Part shown: one piece after another, positions 42,760 to 52,506 of the stretch | How the letters are laid out: each line of letters starts with the position of its first letter | How positions within the stretch are numbered: position 1 is the stretch's first letter | Source: Litorimonas sp965205225 | Lineage (GTDB): Bacteria > Pseudomonadota > Alphaproteobacteria > Caulobacterales > Maricaulaceae | Reading direction: 5' to 3' | Assembly: GCA_965205225.1 (NCBI GenBank) | Contig: CBDBFZ010000003.1 | Span: forward strand, 1,488,001 to 1,552,000 | DNA: 64,000 nt | Made by a program: the position numbers and the translations under genes | The notes under the pieces: model-generated | What the model was told of the DNA's origin: nothing | Seen by the model: only the letters and a program-made list of their open reading frames with translations | Database searches by the model: none

Positions 42760-44196
42760 CTAGAACAGCGCCGCCGCCGCACTATCGAGTAAGCTCTGAG
42801 CCGGAATAATCACAAATGGCAACAGGATCAGCAGCGTCAGGATCAATGCGGATGATGTCGTAATCCAGCGCAGAGACCGCGGCGCGTCAACAAACTCCTG
42901 CGTGGATTCTTCAAACCACATCGTCTTGATGATCCGCAGATAATAAAAGGCGCCAATCACTGATACGATGAGTGCTGCGACGACAAGCCACCATAGATTC
43001 GCCTGCAAAGCCGGACTGAAGGCGTACCACTTACCGAACAAACCAAGAAAGAACGGAATACCTGCGAGCGAGAAGAAAAAGACCGTCAGCACCAAAGCCA
43101 TACCGCGATTGGTCTGAGACAGACCTGACAGATCCGTGATCTGCTCTACCATACCGTTGCGGATGCGCATTTGCAGGATTGCTGAGAACACACCGATGGA
43201 TGTGACTACATAGATCGTCATGAAGATCAGCATACCTTTGAGACCCAGCACGGTTCCAGCGGCGAGCGGCACCAGCGCGTAGCCTATATTCGCAATCGAA
43301 GAGTAAGCCATCAGGCGCTTGATATTGCGCTGGCTGAGGGCACCGATCGCGCCAACAAACATTGACACGAGTGCCAGAGAGACAATGACTTGCTGCCACT
43401 GATCGAACACGCCTTCCAGAGGGCCGAACAGCAACCTCGCAATCAGGGCCATAGCGGCGAATTTCGGTACGGAAGCGAAGAAACCTGTGACCGGCGTCGG
43501 CGCACCTTCATAAACGTCCGGGGTCCACATGTGGAACGGAGCGGCCGAAATCTTGAACGCCAGACCGCACATCATGAAGACCATACCGCCAACGATGCCG
43601 ACATTCAGTCCGTCCGTTTTGATGCCAGCCGCAATACCGGCAAAGTCAAGATGGCCGGTAAAGCCATAGATGAGCGACGCACCATAGAGCAGCAATCCTG
43701 AGGAGAGCGCACCGAGAACGAAATATTTCAGGCCGGCTTCAGAAGCGCGCAGGCTGTCCCGATTGAACGCCGCCATAATGTAGAGCGACAACGCCTGCAT
43801 TTCAAGACCGAGATAAAGCGCCAGAAGATTATTGGCGCTAACCATGATCGACATGCCCAGCACAGCGTAAACCATCAGGACCGAGAATTCGAACCGGTCC
43901 AGCTTCTCAGCTTTGAAATAGGGGCGCGAAAACACCAGTGCGAGCGCAGCGGTCAGGCCAATGATCAGTTTGACGTAATGCGAGAAATCGTCGACAATCA
44001 GAAGTCCGTTGAACGGTGTGCCTTGCGGACGCCCCATAATAAACCCGGTTAGGGCGAATGCAACCAGCATGGCTATGGCGATCCAGCGCATCATATCGGC
44101 CTGCTTGTCACCTTTAACGAGCAGGCTCATCAACACGACGAAAATTGTTTGACTAGCGAGCAAAAGCTCCGGTGTCATGAGGGAGAAAGCTTCCAC
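42760..44196 (-). CDS. nuoN: NADH-quinone oxidoreductase subunit N
   Basis: Antiporter-like membrane subunit of complex I, one of three proton-pumping subunits. It is 478 residues with about fourteen helices. Conserved features are LALYLGLEMQALSLYIM (glutamate in helix 5), KYFVLGALSSGLLLYG (lysine in helix 7) and FKISAAPFHMWTPDVYEGAP. I chose the GTG at 44196, placed one base after the nuoM stop and preceded by a G-rich ribosome site; ATG at 44178 is possible. Confidence 0.94.
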   Translation of the reverse strand: MEAFSLMTPELLLASQTIFVVLMSLLVKGDKQADMMRWIAIAMLVAFALTGFIMGRPQGTPFNGLLIVDDFSHYVKLIIGLTAALALVFSRPYFKAEKLDRFEFSVLMVYAVLGMSIMVSANNLLALYLGLEMQALSLYIMAAFNRDSLRASEAGLKYFVLGALSSGLLLYGASLIYGFTGHLDFAGIAAGIKTDGLNVGIVGGMVFMMCGLAFKISAAPFHMWTPDVYEGAPTPVTGFFASVPKFAAMALIARLLFGPLEGVFDQWQQVIVSLALVSMFVGAIGALSQRNIKRLMAYSSIANIGYALVPLAAGTVLGLKGMLIFMTIYVVTSIGVFSAILQMRIRNGMVEQITDLSGLSQTNRGMALVLTVFFFSLAGIPFFLGLFGKWYAFSPALQANLWWLVVAALIVSVIGAFYYLRIIKTMWFEESTQEFVDAPRSLRWITTSSALILTLLILLPFVIIPAQSLLDSAAAALF

Positions 44197-44197
44197 C

Positions 44198-45739
44198 TTA
44201 ATTTCCCCCGACCAAGGCAGGCACAACTGTATCCGCTTGGAAATCGGCAATCAGTTGTTCAACACTTGCGGCAGTCACATCGGTTACAAGCGCAGGATAG
44301 ACACCGAGTAGTATCGTAAAGAATGCCAGCAATCCGAGGATCAACCATTCCCGGCCGGTCACATCCGTTATGACATCAAGCTTCTCATTCACTTGTTCCC
44401 CGAAGATCGTCTCTCGGTACAGATGCAGCGCATACATGGCTGACAGGATCATACCCAGTGCCGCCCCCGCTGCGCCCCACGGATTGACCTGATAGGCACC
44501 GATCATGGTGAGGATCTCACCCACAAAGCCCGACGTGCCTGGAAGCCCGACATTTGCCATTGTGAACAGCAGAAAGAAAGTGGAGAAAATCGGCATACGC
44601 TTCACCAGACCGCCATAGAAGGCGATATCGCGCGTATGCATCCGGTCATACACAACACCCACGCAGAAAAAGAGCGCGCCGGAGACCAGTCCGTGACTGA
44701 TCATCTGGAACAGGCCGCCCTGAATACCCTGCATATTGAAGGCGAAAATCCCCATCGTCACGAAACCCATATGGGCGACGGAGCTGTAGGCGATCAGCTT
44801 CTTCATATCCGTCTGCCGGTAGGCCACGAGCGAAGTATAAATAATCGCAATTACGGACAGGGCAAAAATCAAGGGTGCAAACTGGACTGAAGCGTCCGGG
44901 AAATAGGGAAGTGAGAAACGCAGGAAGCCGTAACCGCCAAGTTTGAGCAGAATACCCGCTAGGATGACCGATCCGGCAGTAGGCGCTTGAACGTGCGCGT
45001 CCGGCAGCCAAGTATGTACGGGCCACATCGGCATTTTGACCGCGAAGGAGGCGAAGAAGGCAAGCCACAACCAAGCTTGAACATTCTCTGGAATGTTGAG
45101 GTTCTTGAGCGCACGCATGTCTGTCGTGGAATCACCAAACTGAACACCGCTTTGCGCATAGAGCCATAGGATCGCCGCCAGCATCAGAACCGACCCGAAC
45201 AGCGTGTAGAGGAAGAATTTATAGGACGCGTAGATCCGGTTTGCTCCGCCCCAGACGCCGATGATCAAGAACATCGGGATCAGGACCGCTTCGAAGAAAA
45301 TGTAGAACAGAACCAGATCGAGCGCACAGAACACACCGATCATCAAGCTCTCAAGCAGCAGGAAGGCGATCATATAATCGGTCTTCCGCGACTTGATCGA
45401 GGTTTCGGACGCCAGAATACAGAGCGGGGTCAGGAAAGCTGTCAGCAGGATAAACAGGACAGAAATGCCGTTCACACCCATGCGGAAATCGATACCGCCG
45501 CTCAGCCAGGGCGCTTCTTCAACAAACTGAAAAGCTGGGTTGGACGTGTCGAAGTCGATGACCAGCACGACGGAGAGCAACAGAACGATCAGACTGACCA
45601 GCAGCGCCGTGCGCGGTGCATTGTGTTCCATCTGGTTGTGACCATCGGCCTGAGTCAGACGGGACACGAACGCCAGGAACAGCGCACCTATGAGAGGGAT
45701 AGCGACCAACGCGGGAAGAATAGGCAGGTAAGAGAACAT
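44198..45739 (-). CDS. nuoM: NADH-quinone oxidoreductase subunit M
   Basis: Second antiporter-like proton-pumping subunit of complex I. It is 513 residues and fully polytopic. Typical signatures are FYIFFEAVLIPMFLIIGVWG (glutamate in helix 5), KMPMWPVHTWLPDAHVQAPT and AYSSVAHMGFVTMGIF. The start at 45739 (MFSYLPILP) lies five bases from the nuoL stop; upstream in-frame starts lie inside nuoL. Confidence 0.95.
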   Translation of the reverse strand: MFSYLPILPALVAIPLIGALFLAFVSRLTQADGHNQMEHNAPRTALLVSLIVLLLSVVLVIDFDTSNPAFQFVEEAPWLSGGIDFRMGVNGISVLFILLTAFLTPLCILASETSIKSRKTDYMIAFLLLESLMIGVFCALDLVLFYIFFEAVLIPMFLIIGVWGGANRIYASYKFFLYTLFGSVLMLAAILWLYAQSGVQFGDSTTDMRALKNLNIPENVQAWLWLAFFASFAVKMPMWPVHTWLPDAHVQAPTAGSVILAGILLKLGGYGFLRFSLPYFPDASVQFAPLIFALSVIAIIYTSLVAYRQTDMKKLIAYSSVAHMGFVTMGIFAFNMQGIQGGLFQMISHGLVSGALFFCVGVVYDRMHTRDIAFYGGLVKRMPIFSTFFLLFTMANVGLPGTSGFVGEILTMIGAYQVNPWGAAGAALGMILSAMYALHLYRETIFGEQVNEKLDVITDVTGREWLILGLLAFFTILLGVYPALVTDVTAASVEQLIADFQADTVVPALVGGN

Positions 45740-45743
45740 CAAC

Positions 45744-47792
45744 TTACCCCTCGAAACCGTGAAGGCCAATGACGACCAGAACCGAAACACCGATCAACAT
45801 GATGAAGGCATAATGGAAAACCTTACCGGACTGCAGTCGTGAGAGACGCCGCGACGCGCCCGCTGTGAACGCCGCGACACCATTCGGACCGAACCGATCG
45901 ATAATACCAACATCCACGACTTTCCAGAACACGTCGCCAAGCCAGCGCGCACCGCGTACAATCGTGACTTCATAAAGCTCGTCAATGTACCATTTGTTTA
46001 GCAGGAACTGATAAATGGGCGAGCCGCCAGTTTCTGCGGCATGGGCAATACGCCGTTCCGTTCCGCCATTTCGATACATGAAGAAGGCTTGGACAAAGCC
46101 GAGCGCTGAAACGACCAGTGGCGAGAACAGAACCAAAAGTGGTAAGTGATGGCCGCCGCCATGATCGTCTCCAGCGTTCTCATACCCTTCAGCCGCCGTA
46201 TAGAGATTGGTCGGGGTCATAGCAGGCTCCGCCCCGCCTTCGATCGGCAATGCACCGTGCCAGAACCCGTCATAGCCATACATGAAGCTTTTATAGAAAA
46301 TCGCCCCGGCGAAGATTGCACCAATCGATAGAACGATGAGCGGAACGCGCATCGACAACGGGCTTTCATGCGTGTGTTCCAGCGTGTAGTGGTCGCTGCG
46401 GAAGCGCCCATGAAAGGTCATGAAGATCAGACGCCAGCTGTAGAAGCTTGTCATAAAGGCCGCGATGAGCCCCATCCAGAATGCGAAGACCGCCGCATTA
46501 TTGCCGCCGCCCGCGCCCACTGCATAAGCGGCTTCGATGATGGCGTCTTTCGAGAAGAAGCCCGCAAAACCCCAGCCGAGCAGCGGCATACCAATACCCG
46601 TCAGGGCGAGCGTGCCGATAATCATGCCCGCATAGGTCCAAGGCACCTTGCGCCAGATACCGCCCATTTTGCGCATATCTTGTTCATGATGCAGCGCGTG
46701 AATAACAGATCCCGCCGCGAGAAAGAGCAGAGCCTTGAAGAAGGCATGCGTAAATAGATGAAACATGGCCGCGTTGTATGCGCCCATTCCAGCGGCGAAG
46801 AACATATAACCGAGCTGCGAACAGGTAGAATAGGCGATGACGCGTTTGATGTCGTTTTGCACCAGACCGACGGTTGCGGCAAAGAAGGCAGTGAACGCGC
46901 CCACGATCGTAATAAAGCCTGACGTAATCGGAGCCATTTCATAGATCGGGAATGCTCGGCAGACAAGGAAGACACCCGCCGTAACCATGGTCGCGGCGTG
47001 GATCAGAGCCGACACCGGTATCGGACCTTCCATCGCGTCCGGTAGCCAGACATGCAGGACGAACTGAGCCGACTTACCCATCGCGCCTATGAACAACATA
47101 ATAGCAATGAATTCGATTGCATTAAAATTGATGCCGAGGAAATCAAGGCGACGATCACTGTTTTCGGCAATGGCCACGAACACAACATCGAATTCGACAG
47201 AACCGAAGACTAGGAAAATCGCCATAGTACCGAGGGCCAGGCCGACATCACCAACCCGGTTGGTTACGAAAGCCTTGATCGCGGCAGCATTGGCCGATGG
47301 CTTCTCATAGTAATAGCCAATCAGCAGATAACTGGCGAGGCCAACCCCTTCCCAGCCAAAGAAGAGCTGGATGAAGTTTTCGGACGTCACCAGCATCAGC
47401 ATAGCGAAGGTAAAGAGCGACAGATAAGCGAAGAAACGTGGTTTATAGGTGTCCTCTTCCATATAACCCCAGCTATACAGGTGCACGAATGCGGAGACCG
47501 TGTTCACAACGATCAGCATGATGGCTGTCAATGTATCGATTTTCAGCGCCCAGTCAGCCTTCAATCCGCCAATATCTATCCACCGTATCAGGGTGATGGT
47601 TGTATCCGGAGCATCACCGAACCCGATTCTAACAAAGGCGACCCATGACAGGATAGCCGACAGGAACAGCAACCCCGTTGTAAGGGCCATGCTTGCCTTT
47701 CCAGGCAGGCAAGCGCCGCCAAAACGCGTACCAGCCAGACCGGCAATGATAGCGCCGATAAGCGGAGCGAAGACTATGGTTTGATAGAGCAA
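45744..47792 (-). CDS. nuoL: NADH-quinone oxidoreductase subunit L
   Basis: Largest proton-pumping subunit of complex I, with the long lateral helix that braces the membrane arm. It is 682 residues. Signatures seen are FFGWEGVGLASYLLIGYYY, GKSAQFVLHVWLPDAMEGPIPVSALIHAATMV (read as consecutive blocks), and AYSTCSQLGYMFFA. A soluble His- and Gly-rich loop lies near residue 550 (GDDHGGGHH). It precedes nuoM by four bases. Confidence 0.95.
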   Translation of the reverse strand: MLYQTIVFAPLIGAIIAGLAGTRFGGACLPGKASMALTTGLLFLSAILSWVAFVRIGFGDAPDTTITLIRWIDIGGLKADWALKIDTLTAIMLIVVNTVSAFVHLYSWGYMEEDTYKPRFFAYLSLFTFAMLMLVTSENFIQLFFGWEGVGLASYLLIGYYYEKPSANAAAIKAFVTNRVGDVGLALGTMAIFLVFGSVEFDVVFVAIAENSDRRLDFLGINFNAIEFIAIMLFIGAMGKSAQFVLHVWLPDAMEGPIPVSALIHAATMVTAGVFLVCRAFPIYEMAPITSGFITIVGAFTAFFAATVGLVQNDIKRVIAYSTCSQLGYMFFAAGMGAYNAAMFHLFTHAFFKALLFLAAGSVIHALHHEQDMRKMGGIWRKVPWTYAGMIIGTLALTGIGMPLLGWGFAGFFSKDAIIEAAYAVGAGGGNNAAVFAFWMGLIAAFMTSFYSWRLIFMTFHGRFRSDHYTLEHTHESPLSMRVPLIVLSIGAIFAGAIFYKSFMYGYDGFWHGALPIEGGAEPAMTPTNLYTAAEGYENAGDDHGGGHHLPLLVLFSPLVVSALGFVQAFFMYRNGGTERRIAHAAETGGSPIYQFLLNKWYIDELYEVTIVRGARWLGDVFWKVVDVGIIDRFGPNGVAAFTAGASRRLSRLQSGKVFHYAFIMLIGVSVLVVIGLHGFEG

Positions 47793-47796
47793 GAGA

Positions 47797-48126
47797 TCAG
47801 CCCTTCATCAGGTCGATGTCTTCGACTTGGATGTTGCCGCGATTGCGGAAATAAATGACGAGGATGGCGAGACCGACAGCCGCTTCAGCAGCAGCAGTAG
47901 TCAAAATGAAGAGGGCAAAGATTTGGCCGTCAATCGGGTTCACACCAGCTGCGGCTGGCATGTGCGCTGAAAAAGCGACGAAATTGATGTTGACCGCCAG
48001 CAGGATCAACTCAACGCACATCAGGATCACGATGACATTCTTCCGGTTCACGAAAATGCCGAATACGCCGATCATGAACAGGACCGCCGCTACGATCAGG
48101 TAATGTGAAAGTCCGATTGCCATCAT
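47797..48126 (-). CDS. nuoK: NADH-quinone oxidoreductase subunit K
   Basis: Small three-helix subunit of the complex I proton channel. It has 109 residues. The glutamate in helix 2 is seen in VILMCVELILLAVNINFVAFS and the third helix carries LTTAAAEAAVGLAILV with the second key Glu. It lies four bases before nuoL. Confidence 0.95.
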   Translation of the reverse strand: MMAIGLSHYLIVAAVLFMIGVFGIFVNRKNVIVILMCVELILLAVNINFVAFSAHMPAAAGVNPIDGQIFALFILTTAAAEAAVGLAILVIYFRNRGNIQVEDIDLMKG

Positions 48127-48146
48127 TCCCTTCCCAGCCGCGCGGG

Positions 48147-48746
48147 CTAACCGAGCCCCTGCCCAGGTTCGATATCAACAAGTTCAACACCCTCTTCGCG
48201 GGTACGTGCCATCTGCGCATTCGCGGCCTGACGACGCACACCGTCCCGGTCGCGCAGGGTCACAACAATCGCGCCGATCATGGCGACGAGTAAGACAAAA
48301 CCGGCCGCTTCAAATGCTCCGGCATATTTCGTGTAGAGTACGGCCCCGAACGCTTCGAGATTGCTCATCCCTCCTTTTGCGGCGACCAAGGGACGACCGC
48401 CATCTGAGAAATAAGCGGCGCCGAGGAAAATCATCTCGATCAGCAGGATCCCGGCGACGATCGCCCCGATCGGCGCATAGGATAGAAAGCCTTTTTTCAA
48501 TTCAACGAAATCGACGTCGAGCATCATGACAACAAACAGGAATAGTACTGCGACCGCGCCGACATAAACCATCACTAGAAGGAGCGCGAGAAACTCTGCG
48601 CCCATCAGAATAAACAGGCCCGCTGCACTGAAGAAGGTCAGGATCAGGAACATCACCGAATGCACGGGGTTACGCGCCGCAACCACCATGAAGGCGGCGG
48701 CGATTGTAACAGTGGCAAGAATATAAAATGCGATGGCCGCGATCAC
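48147..48746 (-). CDS. nuoJ: NADH-quinone oxidoreductase subunit J
   Basis: Five-helix membrane subunit of complex I near the quinone channel. It has 199 residues. It starts at GTG 48746 (VIAAIAFYILATVTIAA), which has GAGAG upstream; a GTG 12 codons earlier would add a basic tail not seen in the family. The conserved GAEFLALLLVMVYVGAVAVLFLF segment (a pi-bulge Tyr region) is present in consecutive blocks. It lies between nuoI and nuoK. Confidence 0.93.
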   Translation of the reverse strand: MIAAIAFYILATVTIAAAFMVVAARNPVHSVMFLILTFFSAAGLFILMGAEFLALLLVMVYVGAVAVLFLFVVMMLDVDFVELKKGFLSYAPIGAIVAGILLIEMIFLGAAYFSDGGRPLVAAKGGMSNLEAFGAVLYTKYAGAFEAAGFVLLVAMIGAIVVTLRDRDGVRRQAANAQMARTREEGVELVDIEPGQGLG

Positions 48747-48803
48747 GTCTGGCTCTCTTCTTTTTGCCCGCTTCCGGAACACCGGAGGCGGAATCGCGCC
48801 ACT

Positions 48804-49292
48804 TTAGCGGTAGGGCGCATCCATGGCTAGGTTCTTGGCAATTTCAGTCTCCCAACGATCCCCATTTTCGAGCAACTTATCCTTGTCATAGTAAAGCTCC
48901 TCCCGGGTTTCGGTGGCAAATTCATAATTGGGGCCTTCGACAATCGCGTCGACGGGACAGGCTTCCTGACACAAGCCGCAATAGATGCATTTGACCATGT
49001 CTATATCGTATCGTGTGGTGCGCCGCGATCCATCGGGACGCGGCTTCGCTTCGATGATGATGGCTTGCGCCGGGCAGATCGCCTCACACAGCTTGCAGGC
49101 AATGCAGCGTTCTTCGCCGGACGGGTACCGACGCAGGGCATGTTCCCCCCGGAAACGCGGGCTCAGTGGCCCTTTCTCGAACGGATAGTTTACCGTCACC
49201 TTCGGACGGAACAGATAGCGCATGGCGAGCCAGAAGGCGCTCACGAACTCGAGCAGCAGAGCCCCACGAATGAATTGTTTGACGCGGGACAT
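48804..49292 (-). CDS. nuoI: NADH-quinone oxidoreductase subunit I
   Basis: Carries iron-sulfur clusters N6a and N6b in the peripheral arm of complex I. It has 162 residues. Two 4Fe-4S motifs are clear: CIACKLCEAICP (Cys 63, 66, 69, 73) and CIYCGLCQEACP (Cys 102, 105, 108, 112). The start at 49292 overlaps the nuoH stop by one base (TAATG). Confidence 0.96.
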   Translation of the reverse strand: MSRVKQFIRGALLLEFVSAFWLAMRYLFRPKVTVNYPFEKGPLSPRFRGEHALRRYPSGEERCIACKLCEAICPAQAIIIEAKPRPDGSRRTTRYDIDMVKCIYCGLCQEACPVDAIVEGPNYEFATETREELYYDKDKLLENGDRWETEIAKNLAMDAPYR

Positions 49293-50398
49293 TATGCAGC
49301 TCCCGTTAGGACAATAACGCCTGAGACAATCAGCACAGCGACAATAGAGGTCGGCAAAAACACTTTCCATCCCAGACGCATCAACTGGTCGTAGCGATAA
49401 CGCGGAACGATGGCCTTCACCATGGCGAAGAGGAAGAAGATGAAGGCTGTTTTCAGGACAAACCAAAAGATACCGGGCAGGAATTGGAAGCCAATATCGA
49501 TCGGCGCATGCCAACCGCCCAGAAACAAAATGACCATCATCGCCGACAACAGCATGATGTTCACATACTCGGCAAAGAAGAACATCAGGAACGGCGTGGA
49601 GGAATATTCAACCTGATAACCAGCGACGAGTTCTGATTCTGCTTCCGGCAAATCAAATGGTGGACGGTTGGTTTCCGCCAGAGCGCTGATGAAGAACAAC
49701 ACGCCCATATAGAACAGGATCGGCGTCAGAATGTAGTTCGCCAGACCTAAATCCGTCGACGGGTTGAGCCGGAACATATTCCAATTCCAAAAGCCACCGG
49801 CCTGCGTGTTCACGATCTCTGTCAGGTTCATCGAACCCGTAACGAAAATAACGGTCAGAATGATAAAGCCGATTGAGACTTCATAGGACACCATCTGCGC
49901 CGCAGAGCGAAGTGCGCCCATGAATGGATATTTGGAGTTAGAAGCCCAGCCGCCAATCATGATCCCATATACGCCGAGCGAGCTGATCGCGAGTACATAG
50001 AGGACGCCGATATTGATATTGGAGATGACCCAACCGGGCGCTACAGGAATCACGGCCCAGGCGAGAAATGCCATTACAAGTGCAATCAGCGGAGCCAGTA
50101 TAAACAGGAATTTGTCAGAGCCAGCAGGCACGACAATTTCCTTGAAGAAAAATTTAAGTGCGTCCGCGATTGTCTGAAGCAGACCGAATGCACCCACAAC
50201 ATTGGGGCCGCGGCGCATCTGTACAGCAGCCCATATCTTCCGGTCCGCCAGAACTAGCGCAGCGACCAGCAAAGTTAAAACGATAATGAAACCAAACACT
50301 TGAAGAGTCTTTAGAAGAATCCAGAGACCCCAATTGGGCTCATCAGCAACAACGCCAACGATTGCCTGCAGGATCGGCATATTGATCAATTCGATCAT
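49292..50398 (-). CDS. nuoH: NADH-quinone oxidoreductase subunit H
   Basis: Membrane subunit forming part of the quinone-binding cavity of complex I. It has 368 residues and about eight helices. Conserved pieces are ADRKIWAAVQMRRGPNVVG, FLAWAVIPVAPG, GSMNLTEIV and ALAETNRPPFDLPEAESELVAGY, the last containing the acidic loop of the quinone channel. It overlaps nuoG by four bases and nuoI by one. Confidence 0.96.
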   Translation of the reverse strand: MIELINMPILQAIVGVVADEPNWGLWILLKTLQVFGFIIVLTLLVAALVLADRKIWAAVQMRRGPNVVGAFGLLQTIADALKFFFKEIVVPAGSDKFLFILAPLIALVMAFLAWAVIPVAPGWVISNINIGVLYVLAISSLGVYGIMIGGWASNSKYPFMGALRSAAQMVSYEVSIGFIILTVIFVTGSMNLTEIVNTQAGGFWNWNMFRLNPSTDLGLANYILTPILFYMGVLFFISALAETNRPPFDLPEAESELVAGYQVEYSSTPFLMFFFAEYVNIMLLSAMMVILFLGGWHAPIDIGFQFLPGIFWFVLKTAFIFFLFAMVKAIVPRYRYDQLMRLGWKVFLPTSIVAVLIVSGVIVLTGAA

Positions 50399-52503
50399 TC
50401 TGCCGCCTCCGGATATGCCTTTTCATCCAGCACAGCGGAACACTCCGCCATGACGTTAGAGGCACGCGCAATCGGATTGGTCATGTAGAAGTCGCTGACC
50501 GGGTTTTTGAGCGACACATCCGACAGCGCACCATCCGTTCCCAACTGTGTCAGGTCGAAATCCGCTGCGCCCATTGCGCCTGGCGCATAGCCCAGTGATC
50601 CGAATGTGGGATGTTTATCGATCATCTGATCACGAAGGGCAGACTGGCTATCAAAAGGCAGGGTGCGGCCCAAAGCTGCGGAAAGAGCCCGCAGCACGGC
50701 CCAATCTTCCTTGGCCATGCCTTTTGGCGGTACTACGCGCGTACCCATCTGCACGCGGCCTTCCGTATTCACATATAGGCCATCTTTCTCAGTGTAGGCA
50801 CAACCCGGCAGAATGATATCGGCGACATGGGCGCCTGCATCGCCGTGATGGCCCTGATAGACCACGAATGTATCTTTGAGACGCTCCGTCTCGAACTCGT
50901 CCGCGCCGAGCAGATAAATCGTTTCGATTTCTCCGCTTTCAGCGCTTGACAGAATATCCGCCATCGCCTTGCCGTCTTCACCGGGAATGAAGCCGAGGTC
51001 GAGACCGCCCACGCGGGCCGCAGCGCTATGTAAGACGTTGAACGCATTCCAGCCTTCGCGTAGAAACTTCGGACCGCTCATCAGATTGGCCAGAGCTGAA
51101 AGAAGGGCTTGCCCCTCTGCGCCAATCAGCACCCCTGCTCCAATAATGACCATCGGGTTCTCGGCTTTTTTGAGGGTTGATGCGAAACCTTTGCGAGCCC
51201 GGCTGAATTTGGCAAGGTCCGATGCGGATGTACCAACCTGATCATAATCATAAGTCAGATCGACGGTCTCGCCCAGTAGCCCGACGAAGAGGTCACCGCT
51301 GAGCCAGCGCTGACGGATGCGCGCATTGATGATCGGCGCTTCCAGCCGCGGATTTGTGCCGACCAGGAGGATCGCGTCCGCTTCGTCAATCCCTGAAATC
51401 GTCGAATTGAAGAGATAGGTTTCGCGTGCACCAGACCCGATGAGGCTGCCATCTTGGCGGCAATCAATATTCTGTACGCCAAGCGAGCCCATCAGCTCTT
51501 TAAGCGCATACATGGATTCCGCATCGCACAGGTCGCCCGCAATCGCGGCGATTTTGCTCGGATCACCCTTCAGTTTTTCAGCGGTAAACGCGAGAGCCTC
51601 ATCCCAACCAGCCTGACGCAGTTTACCATTTTCGCGGATAAACGGGCGGTCGAGACGTTGTCGCGCGAGGCCGTCCCAGACAAACCGCGTTTTATCAGAG
51701 ATCCATTCCTCATTCACATCGTCATTAACAACGGGAAGGATGCGCAGAACCGCGTCCCGGCGGCTATCAACCCGGATGTTTGATCCAACCGCGTCCATTA
51801 CATCGACGCTTTCGACTTTGTCGAGTTCCCATGGTCGCGCATTAAAGGCGTAAGGCTTGGAGGTCAGGGCGCCGACCGGGCAGAGATCAATCACATTGCC
51901 AGACAATTCCGATGTCAGAGATTTTTCGAGATAGGTGGTAATAGCCGCATTTTCGCCGCGATTAACCAGCCCGATTTCCTGAACACCCGCGACTTCGGTG
52001 ATGAAACGGACGCAACGCGTACACTGTATGCAGCGGGTCATGATCGTATTGACCAACGGCCCCATATGTTTGTCATCAACGGCGCGCTTATTTTCTTCGA
52101 AGCGAGAGAAATCACGGCCATAGGCTATTGCCTGATCCTGAAGGTCACACTCGCCGCCCTGATCACATATCGGGCAATCGAGAGGATGGTTGATCAGCAG
52201 AAACTCCATCACCCCTTCCCGCGCCTTCTTCACCAGAGGCGAGTTGGTCTTGATGTGGGCCGGACTACCGTCGCGGTTTGGGCGCAAATCTTTGACCTGC
52301 AACGCACAGGATGCTTGCGGCTTCGGCGCACCTTCCCATTCGACCAGACACATGCGGCAGTTACCAGCGACGGACAGGCGCTCATGGTAACAGAAGCGCG
52401 GAATTTCAGCCCCGCCATATTCCTCGCAGGCCTGCATCAGCGTATAATCTGCAGGCACTTCATGCTTAGTGCCATCGATCCTGATTTTGCGGAGGTCGGT
52501 CAT
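50395..52503 (-). CDS. nuoG: NADH-quinone oxidoreductase subunit G
   Basis: Largest peripheral-arm subunit of complex I. It has 702 residues. The N-terminal 2Fe-2S ferredoxin domain has IPRFCYHERLSVAGNCRMCLVEW. The following His-Cys 4Fe-4S motif is HPLDCPICDQGGECDLQDQA, and the next 4Fe-4S motif is MTRCIQCTRCVRF. A molybdopterin-oxidoreductase-like domain without cofactor fills about 220-700. It overlaps nuoH by four bases. Confidence 0.95.
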   Translation of the reverse strand: MTDLRKIRIDGTKHEVPADYTLMQACEEYGGAEIPRFCYHERLSVAGNCRMCLVEWEGAPKPQASCALQVKDLRPNRDGSPAHIKTNSPLVKKAREGVMEFLLINHPLDCPICDQGGECDLQDQAIAYGRDFSRFEENKRAVDDKHMGPLVNTIMTRCIQCTRCVRFITEVAGVQEIGLVNRGENAAITTYLEKSLTSELSGNVIDLCPVGALTSKPYAFNARPWELDKVESVDVMDAVGSNIRVDSRRDAVLRILPVVNDDVNEEWISDKTRFVWDGLARQRLDRPFIRENGKLRQAGWDEALAFTAEKLKGDPSKIAAIAGDLCDAESMYALKELMGSLGVQNIDCRQDGSLIGSGARETYLFNSTISGIDEADAILLVGTNPRLEAPIINARIRQRWLSGDLFVGLLGETVDLTYDYDQVGTSASDLAKFSRARKGFASTLKKAENPMVIIGAGVLIGAEGQALLSALANLMSGPKFLREGWNAFNVLHSAAARVGGLDLGFIPGEDGKAMADILSSAESGEIETIYLLGADEFETERLKDTFVVYQGHHGDAGAHVADIILPGCAYTEKDGLYVNTEGRVQMGTRVVPPKGMAKEDWAVLRALSAALGRTLPFDSQSALRDQMIDKHPTFGSLGYAPGAMGAADFDLTQLGTDGALSDVSLKNPVSDFYMTNPIARASNVMAECSAVLDEKAYPEAAE

Positions 52504-52506
52504 AAC